DNA from: Xylogone sp. PMI_703 | Lineage: Eukaryota > Ascomycota > Leotiomycetes | DNA length: 64,000 nt | Direction of reading: 5' to 3' | NCBI GenBank assembly: GCA_021399445.1 | Contig: JAJTUQ010000006.1 | Coordinates: forward strand, 2,480,001 to 2,544,000 | Shown here: positions 55,902 to 64,000 of the stretch, piece after piece | Layout of the letters: each line of letters opens with the position of its first letter | Numbering within the stretch: position 1 is the first letter of the stretch | The notes under the pieces: generated by a model | Seen by the model: the letters and a program-made list of their open reading frames with translations, nothing else | What the model was told of the DNA's origin: nothing | Database searches by the model: none | Made by a program: the position numbers and the translations under genes

Positions 55902-58067
55902 TTATACATATTGCTGGACGCCAAACTTTTCCATACTATTCTTAAACAACTCTCGACATTTCACACGGCTTCCAAGACGAGCACAAAGTAGGAATGCACC
56001 ACTTAATTTTCGGTGCAAACTGTATGTTTCCTCTGGTGGCGGAGCAAGTCTTTCTCTGATCATGACCGGAATGAGACTCTTGACCCTCTCTGTAATCGTC
56101 TGGTCGCTGAAATCATATACTTCAGGAGAAGATTCCATGAAAGGCTCAGCAAGGGTGAGTACCGATGTGACATGTGCATCACGCATAGTCTTCGACTCTT
56201 CACCCGTTAAGTAGCCCAACTTGAGCGAGAGCTCTCGTACTTTCTTCTTATCGGACCTTGATGCGGCTTCTAGTAACAATGTGTATGTAACGATGAATTC
56301 TTCTGGATACTCACGCGATGCCCCAAAGTCGAGGAGCTCGAGCTTTTGCGTGCTGGAATTAAATAGGAAATTCGTCCAATTAGGGTCCGTCTGCATATAC
56401 CTAAATTCCGTGATTTCTCGCAGGCATAATCGAAGAATCTGAGTCCCTATCCAGTCCTTTTGCTCCTGGGTGAAGTTCTGCATCCTTGTGACGCCAATCC
56501 CGTCCATGAACTCCATCGTTAGAACCTGCTTGCCAGAGGCTTCAGGATATACCTTTGGTACTACAAAGGTATCTGTTTCATCCGTAAGCAATTCCTGGAA
56601 TCGACGACCACACTCAGCCTCTCGTAAATAATCGCACTCCCAAGCAAGCTCTGTCCGAGCATTTGCGATGGTTTTATCAAGGAATAAGCCTTTTGGCAGA
56701 AGCCTTGATGCAGTAAGCAGGATCGCTAGATTGTTGAGGTCTGAATCAATAGAATCCGCAACTCCAGGGTACTGTACTTTGACAGCTACTCGCTCTCCAG
56801 TTGACTTCAAAACGGCACTGTGAACCTGTCCAATCGAAGCAGCTGCCATTGGTTTCTCATCAAAAGAACTAAATAGGTCTCTCCAATTTTCACCAAGATT
56901 CGAGACCAAAACTTTATCACGTTGTGACGGAGGCATATAATCCGCCCGGTCTTGGACTCTTTGCAGGACGTCCTGAATCTGGGGGGGAAGCATCTTTGAG
57001 TCTTGGATACTTATCATTTGTCCTAGCTTCAAAGCTGCACCTCTCATCCGGGATAGCTTTGTGACTAGTCTTTCCACATTTCCTTCACTCAAAAAATAAG
57101 AGCCTGCACCACCACTGCCGGTAACTCTGCGGAAACTTTCACTCACAGCTCCGCCAACCATGCCTACCGCAAGGCCGCTGTAGTTCCACAGCCTGCCCAA
57201 TCTTGAAGATGGTACTCTGGATTCTCGTAACTCGTAAGGTATTTGGTTTGTGTGTATTTCTGGAGTGGCCGCCTTCTCCGAGACTTGGGCAATTGCTTGT
57301 GCTACTTCTTCCATTGAAGGTTCGGCTACAACTTCTGGTTCTGGTACCACGGGAGCAGGAGCGGCTGCATTTGAAGACGCCAGGTTATCCTGAGTTGAAC
57401 TAGGTGTATGGGGCTTGTTGTTAAACAGAGTATCTTCTCCTTTTCCTTGTGCCTCTCCAGGCGTTCGTCCTATAGGTTTTTCACCTAGAATTCTAGCCAC
57501 TCGCCGGCTGTGGAATACAGCAGTATTAACACCCTCTGGTACTTCATCTTGCTCAGAAACTGATTGATCAGCCGGTGTAAATGCCACCTTAGATTGTTCT
57601 CCAGAACTATTAGGCCCGCCAGACTTTATATCATTGTCAGGTAAATGGGCCTCGGGCTCTTGAACAATAGGTGCTGAATCGTGTACAGCGGTCGTATGTG
57701 TAATAGTATCGGGTTTCTGCTCTACATCCTGGAAAGTACTCTGCTCTGGCTCAACCCTTGACTCTGGTGTCTGACTCTCAGTAGCACTAGAGGCAGGTTT
57801 ATTAGGACTAGGTCGAGTCTTCGGTGGAGCCTGAGCCGGCTCATCGACGGTCCATGCTGGCGGACTTTCATTCAATCGTGAAGCAAGAAAGGCGGCAGCT
57901 TTTGCTGTTTCAGTTACACGATCCGTTTGGTATTTCACCGCTTTGGCCAAAGTCGAAGTCTGATTGTAAACATCGATTTGTCTAGCTCTCAAGGCAACAT
58001 GCTTTTTAGCCACCCCACGGGATGCATTGAAGAGGGCAGCAAGATCCACAAGTCTCTTCCCTGCCAT
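55902..58067 (-). CDS. COQ8: mitochondrial ABC1/COQ8 (UbiB-family) atypical kinase
   Basis: A single frame encodes 721 residues. The UbiB domain starts at about residue 300 with the KxGQ motif (ALKLGQMISIQ, about residue 345). It also has the Ala-rich nucleotide loop AAASIGQVH (about 409), WECDYLREAECGRRF, the ExEFMDGIGVTRM-like hinge and the metal-binding DFG in LELLDFGASREY (about 580). Coq8 is an ATPase-like protein of the mitochondrial inner membrane that is needed for assembly and function of the coenzyme Q synthome. The N-terminal 300 residues contain a short amphipathic start (MAGKRLVDLAALFNASRGVAKK) that may include targeting information, and a long Pro/Glu/Thr-rich, disordered stretch. 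The C-terminal end CRELFKNSMEKFGVQQ is typical of the family. Confidence 0.94.
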   Translation of the reverse strand: MAGKRLVDLAALFNASRGVAKKHVALRARQIDVYNQTSTLAKAVKYQTDRVTETAKAAAFLASRLNESPPAWTVDEPAQAPPKTRPSPNKPASSATESQTPESRVEPEQSTFQDVEQKPDTITHTTAVHDSAPIVQEPEAHLPDNDIKSGGPNSSGEQSKVAFTPADQSVSEQDEVPEGVNTAVFHSRRVARILGEKPIGRTPGEAQGKGEDTLFNNKPHTPSSTQDNLASSNAAAPAPVVPEPEVVAEPSMEEVAQAIAQVSEKAATPEIHTNQIPYELRESRVPSSRLGRLWNYSGLAVGMVGGAVSESFRRVTGSGGAGSYFLSEGNVERLVTKLSRMRGAALKLGQMISIQDSKMLPPQIQDVLQRVQDRADYMPPSQRDKVLVSNLGENWRDLFSSFDEKPMAAASIGQVHSAVLKSTGERVAVKVQYPGVADSIDSDLNNLAILLTASRLLPKGLFLDKTIANARTELAWECDYLREAECGRRFQELLTDETDTFVVPKVYPEASGKQVLTMEFMDGIGVTRMQNFTQEQKDWIGTQILRLCLREITEFRYMQTDPNWTNFLFNSSTQKLELLDFGASREYPEEFIVTYTLLLEAASRSDKKKVRELSLKLGYLTGEESKTMRDAHVTSVLTLAEPFMESSPEVYDFSDQTITERVKSLIPVMIRERLAPPPEETYSLHRKLSGAFLLCARLGSRVKCRELFKNSMEKFGVQQYV

Positions 58068-58577
58068 TGAAGCCTATGAAGAGCACTGCAGAGCCCACAA
58101 CAACATCGAGGACGCAGTTGTCGTGGATCAGGCCGTCACTACTTTCTTCCTGGTGAGGGTCGGAGAATTTTTGTTGCTGTAACGAGGTGCCGTACGATAA
58201 GGCGCGGGAGCTACCCCTGTGCATGAGGTCATCCAACAGGTCACTTTTTGGTACCATTCTCCCTTCTGAGGTTCACTATGTCTTGACGTTAGAATCCAGA
58301 TGTAGTCAATAATCGCAAATCCTATTTCATGTTCCAGTTGCAATGTATTCTTCCTGTTTTCCAAGAAAATTTGCTTCTATAATCTACCTGCAATTTGGGC
58401 TACAGGGCCTAAATATAGGCATGTACGGCAAGAAATACCTAAAAGGGCATATTAACTGGTCGCTAATTGTTACTGTACCTGAATCCTAAAAATACCCCGC
58501 CATATATTAAAGACTGCCCCTCTATTTATTAGACACATCCACCGCTCTTGAGTTGCTCCATTGTATAGAAAGACATA
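58068..58577. other. divergent promoter of COQ8 and HIS6
   Basis: 510 bp between two divergent start codons. I looked for the amino-acid-control word TGACTCA before HIS6 and did not find it. Nothing else assigned. Confidence 0.5.
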
Positions 58578-59516
58578 ATGACCAAATTCCGGCCGTGTAT
58601 TGACCTGCACGCAGGTAGCGTAAAACAAATTGTCGGTGGTACTTTGTCAGACACCAATGCCTCCTCTTTAAAGACCAACTTCGTTTCCAAGTACCCTGCC
58701 GGGCACTTTGCGAAATTGTACAGAGATAATGGAGTTGAGGGTTCTCACGTCATAATGTTAGGCCCAGGGAATGATGAGGCGTGTAGAGAAGCTCTGAAGG
58801 AGTGGCCAGGTGGTCTGCAAGTTGGAGGGGGAGTGACTGATCAGAACGCGAAAAAGTGGATAGACGAAGGAGCTGGACAGGTAGGTCAAGAATTCGAGTT
58901 ATTTATATAAATCAGAGATCTTGGGAATAGCATCATTGAAATTTTTACTTTCTTACTTTGTTGAAGTAAGCTAATGTACCTAAGGTCATCATCACATCCT
59001 TTCTTTTTCCAAATGGGAAGTTCTCTCAAGAGCGCCTCGACTCAGTGCTCGCCTCCTTAGGAGGGGACAAATCAAAGCTTGTCATTGACCTGAGTTGTCG
59101 TAGAAAAGACGATACCTGGTTTGTGGCTATGAATAAATGGCAGACTCTTACTGACATGGAAATTAACAAAGGTACGTTTCCCTACAATTTATATCTGAGC
59201 TCCTAGTCTAACAAATTGTCTCTCAGCATCTATTAAATCTCTTGAGCCTTACTGCTCAGAGTTTTTGATTCACGCAGCAGATAACGAAGGTCTTCAAAAG
59301 GGAATCGATACGGAACTTGTCAAGAGATTAGCAGAGTGGTGTAGTATTCCCGTGACTTATGCCGGTGGCGGCCGAAATATCCAGGATTTGGACCTTGTCA
59401 AGGAGCTTAGCAATGGTAAAGTTGATCTTACCATCGGAAGTGCTCTAGACGTTTTTGGAGGTTCTGGCGTCACGTTTGAAGAATGTGTCGAGTGGAATCG
59501 AAAGCAGAAAGACTGA
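58578..59516 (+). CDS. HIS6: phosphoribosylformimino-5-aminoimidazole carboxamide ribotide isomerase
   Basis: Exons are 58578-58880, 58985-59171 and 59227-59516 (259 residues). The enzyme catalyses the fourth step of histidine synthesis, the Amadori isomerisation of ProFAR to PRFAR. It is a TIM barrel of the HisA/HisF family. The N-terminus [18 protein letters not shown] has the first catalytic Asp. The phosphate-binding strands are seen in GLQVGGGVT and [25 protein letters not shown] gives the second catalytic region. The C-terminal end [25 protein letters not shown] is typical of the eukaryotic His6 branch. Confidence 0.95.
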
Positions 59517-59921
59517 GAGCTGCAATTGGGAGGGTTCGAAATATTACCAGATATTTGCGTGGCACAGTCCCATTATTTAGATCCGTCTACGAAATACGCT
59601 GGATCGTGAGATGAAATCATTTTGGGATGAATGATAATTATTGGAAGATAGTGATATGGGGACTGCCATTGTCATGGTTCATATTCCCCAACAGGCTGAT
59701 TTCCATCAGACCAGGGTCCTCGAGAGGATTGGTGTATATCTTGAGAATACAGGGTTATTCTACGGTACATCTTTCAGATAAAAGCGTTATTACTGAGTGG
59801 TCTATCAAAAGATGAAAACATTTTCCCATGCGATTCATTGCTTTTGAGTTACTCTCTATATATACAGAGGAGGGGTATGATGACCGACATATCCAAATAA
59901 ATCATATCATATATTTTACAA
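59517..59921. other. intergenic between convergent genes
   Basis: 400 bp containing the 3' flanks of HIS6 and HEM15. Nothing further seen. Confidence 0.5.
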
Positions 59922-61267
<1,346 letters not shown>

Positions 61268-61959
61268 TTTTACTGACACTCGTCACAATTAGTTGTTTGA
61301 ATATATGAAAAGAAATAACTGCATCCCCGATTGCCTGCGTGGGGAGCTATGCTTATAAGGGAGAAATGGCAAGATGCATTGAGCTTGAATTATTATTAAC
61401 GATGTTGGACCTAGAACCTCTCTGGCCACCGATTCAGAACGCCGAGCAGGTGGCGGCAGTGACCAATCGATTGCTGCGGGATTCAGAGCGCGTAAGCCAC
61501 AGCTAGATAGGCTATGCTTGACCTTCTCAAGATCAATTCATCACTCATAACTATTGAAGCATAAATTTCAGCTCTTTGATATCTACTCATAATTTCCACC
61601 GAATTTCTTCCTAACTTTATTCTTTTGCCGTTACTCCAAAAAATCAACTTCACCAACTCTAATTCGTTCGGTGTTGAGCTCATAGCCTTGAAAGTAAGGC
61701 TTGAATATCATTCTGTATCTCATCCAATCCATCTTCTCCCGAAGCAAACATGTGGACATATTTTAAATAGAAACCTCTTCTTTTCTGTAATTATTTCAAT
61801 GATCAACGTTATACTTGCATTTTTAAAGCTAAGGCATTAGCAGATGGTTACAAAAAAGGCGGTATAATCCGTGGCAGGGGACTGAGAATTGACATAGGTG
61901 CAATTTCGTCCTCTGCTGGTCGAGTCATTGAACCATTCGACTTGATAACTTCCTCAACC
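61268..61959. other. divergent promoter of HEM15 and the folylpolyglutamate synthase gene
   Basis: 690 bp without a coding frame of interest. No known binding site assigned. Confidence 0.5.
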
Positions 61960-63612
61960 ATGTTCATTTTACAAAGTAGAACATTATACAACCACTTAGC
62001 ACACCTTCGTGGCACATTTATAAGAAACGCCCACAAACAATTTCAGCTTCTTCATACTTCGTCAAAAGCTATGTCTTACTTAGATCCGGATAAAGGACGG
62101 ACATACGAGGACGCATCGCGCCTTCTGGAGTCCTTGCAATCGAACCGTACTATTGTGTCAATGGTGTCAAATACATCAGGAGATCCGAACAGTGTTGCCA
62201 TTCCCGAAATGGTAGAGTGGACCAGAAGAGCAGGTTATGATATCTCAGACCTCGCAAAATCCGGCTTAAGATGTATCCATGTCGCCGGCACCAAAGGGAA
62301 AGGAAGTGTGTGTACTATGGTAGAAAGTATTCTTTCTCAGTACCAGAAACACAACGAGAACAACGACGGCAATGTTAAAAAGGGAGCCGCCAGCTCAGGG
62401 CTAGGCGTGGGCAAGATTGGAGTTTACACTTCTCCTCACCTTGTCACGGTACGAGAAAGAATAAGGATAGACGGCTCTCCTATCTCAGAACCTATGTTTA
62501 CACAATACTTCTTTGACTTATGGGATCGTTTCACTCAAACTGCCGCCTCACATTCACTCCCAAATCCTACATCAGTAGAACACAGACCTTTTTTCTTCCG
62601 GTACCTCACAATCCTAGCGTTTCATATCTTTATTAAAGAGGGCGTCAAGTCTGCAGTCATCGAATGTGGTATCGGCGGAGAGTATGACAGCACCAACATT
62701 CTTCCTCCTGAAGCCATAACTGTGAGTGCAATCACAAGGCTTGGAATCGACCATCCTGGAATGCTTGGAAATACGCTTGAGAGTATAGCCTGGCATAAAG
62801 CTGGTATAATGAAGCCAGGTGTACCTGTTTTTACGGTGACTCAAGCTCCTGAAGCAGAACTTGTGCTTAGGCGAAGGGCTGAAGAGAAGGGGGCCAAATC
62901 CTTGAGTGTCGTGCCGAGGCTGGATGCTCTTGACTCCGAAAAAGTGAAACTAGGCCTTCTGGGAGAGTTCCAAAAGGACAATGCCAGTTTAGCTATTGCT
63001 ATCACTAAGGAGCACCTAAAGGCAGTTGGAATAATACCAAAAGCAGGTAATCAATCTATAGAGCCAGAAGCTCGTAAGGGCCTAGAACTTGCCACTTTAC
63101 CTGGAAGATGTCAAGTTATTGAAGAAAGGAATATCCTCTGGCATATAGATGGAGCACATACTGTCGATAGTGTCGAAGCAGCGGCGGAGTGGTTCTCCAG
63201 CAGAATTCAAGAAGCATCGGCTACTGATCAGCTCCCTCCAAAGACACTGCTGATTTTCAACCAGCAGGATCGTGATGTGACACAACTCCTTCAGGCATTA
63301 CTCAACGGTTTTCAGAATAAGTCAACTGAAGGCAGTACTAATTCATCAGGGTTTACATATGCTGCCTTTTGCACAAACGAACCCTTCAGCACAGAAGATA
63401 ATAAGCCCATCGATTTGGAAGTCCAAAAGCAAGCTGCCGATGCATTTTCTGCGATCACTGGGAGCACAAACCACAAGATATGTAGCAGTGCTGAGGAGGC
63501 TGTGAGCTATGCGAGAACGATCTCAGAGAAGGAGAAATTACATGTCCTCGTAACTGGGAGTCTGTACTTAGTCGGAGCATTCCTAAAAGTTGTTTCTGGC
63601 GGTGAAAAATAG
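61960..63612 (+). CDS. MET7: folylpolyglutamate synthase, likely mitochondrial and cytosolic forms
   Basis: A single frame encodes 550 residues from the ATG at 61960. The enzyme adds glutamates to folates using ATP, which keeps folates in the cell and in mitochondria. The P-loop is HVAGTKGKGSVC, the conserved GIGGEYDSTN and ITRLGIDHPGMLGNT blocks follow, and WHIDGAHTVDS is the C-domain signature. It ends HVLVTGSLYLVGAFLKVV, as expected. The first 37 residues (MFILQSRTLYNHLAHLRGTF and following) are basic and lack acidic residues, like a mitochondrial presequence. A second in-frame ATG at 62071 begins the conserved MSYLDPDKGRTYEDA and has a purine at -3. Alternative starts giving mitochondrial and cytosolic forms are known for this enzyme in other eukaryotes. 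Confidence 0.93.
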   Translation: MFILQSRTLYNHLAHLRGTFIRNAHKQFQLLHTSSKAMSYLDPDKGRTYEDASRLLESLQSNRTIVSMVSNTSGDPNSVAIPEMVEWTRRAGYDISDLAKSGLRCIHVAGTKGKGSVCTMVESILSQYQKHNENNDGNVKKGAASSGLGVGKIGVYTSPHLVTVRERIRIDGSPISEPMFTQYFFDLWDRFTQTAASHSLPNPTSVEHRPFFFRYLTILAFHIFIKEGVKSAVIECGIGGEYDSTNILPPEAITVSAITRLGIDHPGMLGNTLESIAWHKAGIMKPGVPVFTVTQAPEAELVLRRRAEEKGAKSLSVVPRLDALDSEKVKLGLLGEFQKDNASLAIAITKEHLKAVGIIPKAGNQSIEPEARKGLELATLPGRCQVIEERNILWHIDGAHTVDSVEAAAEWFSSRIQEASATDQLPPKTLLIFNQQDRDVTQLLQALLNGFQNKSTEGSTNSSGFTYAAFCTNEPFSTEDNKPIDLEVQKQAADAFSAITGSTNHKICSSAEEAVSYARTISEKEKLHVLVTGSLYLVGAFLKVVSGGEK

Positions 63613-64000
63613 CTGTACTATTATCACATCATGACAATTTGTCAGAGTTCTATGATTCTGTTATAGGATATAGGATTATCCATCTTATTATATTTATTAT
63701 TCGTCATGATACCCCTTTCCTGTTGTCATCGAGAGGAATAGCTTTAGAGAATGTTATTTGTACAAGATATCTTTGTGCAGCATCAGTGACAAGCAAACAA
63801 AAAAGGAAAAAACAATCCTTAACACCCCCTTACCCAAGATAGACAATAGCCCCTGCTCACGAGAGCAAACATTCTAAACATAAAAGCCTCGTATCCTATA
63901 TCATCATTTTAGGCATCCTTGGTATGTAAAGCTGTCGCCCGCCCAAATATATGCTTTCCATGGCACGACTCCTCACAACATCAATCCTTAAATTAATCCT
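63613..64000. other. 3' flank, no gene seen
   Basis: The last 388 bp hold no supported coding frame. A gene may start or end beyond the window. Confidence 0.5.

Overview
The window is nuclear DNA of a filamentous ascomycete. The evidence is short GT-AG introns of about 50-80 bp with CTAAC/CTGAC branch sites, fungal-specific proteins (Ies1, Far11/HAM-2, Las1, Ftr1) and compact intergenic spacing outside one large desert. The protein style suggests a leotiomycete-like fungus; that placement is a guess. I see no transposon, rRNA, tRNA or CRISPR array. Exon joints below were worked out by hand from splice sites, reading frame and family conservation.

Layout. 1-9.6 kb: the 3' end of an RNA 3'-phosphate cyclase gene, a multi-pass membrane protein, cyanase, LAS1 (pre-rRNA endonuclease) and an acidic fungal protein of unknown function. 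9.6-21.4 kb: an 11.8 kb non-coding, GC-richer desert packed with GTAC-based palindromes, lying between two divergent genes. 21.4-26.8 kb: a SYLF-domain protein, then a divergent pair of Rieske-oxygenase-like genes. In this pair the minus-strand protein keeps the mononuclear iron site but has lost the [2Fe-2S] domain, while the plus-strand protein keeps the [2Fe-2S] domain but has lost the iron site. 28.8-39.1 kb: housekeeping genes, namely adenylosuccinate synthetase (22 exons, one of 5 nt), INO80 subunit Ies1, GTPase Rbg1/DRG1, polyprenol reductase Dfg10 and an AlkB-like dioxygenase.

39.1-45 kb: a high-affinity iron uptake locus with the permease FTR1 and a ferric reductase. The FTR1 promoter carries five exact ATCAGATAA sites, the known target of fungal iron-sensing GATA repressors. 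45.6-64 kb: a TMEM184/OSTalpha-like membrane protein, STRIPAK subunit Far11, an FCP1-like HAD protein with an altered DxD motif, RRP36, COQ8, HIS6, ferrochelatase HEM15 and folylpolyglutamate synthase.

Functional themes are ribosome biogenesis (LAS1, RRP36, RTC-like cyclase, DRG1), iron and haem (FTR1, ferric reductase, HEM15, the Rieske pair), and mitochondrial cofactor metabolism (COQ8, HEM15, folate). Apart from the iron locus and the Rieske pair the genes look like ordinary unlinked neighbours. The strongest candidate for something undescribed is the reciprocally degenerate Rieske pair at 23.3-26.8 kb, followed by the palindrome-rich desert.
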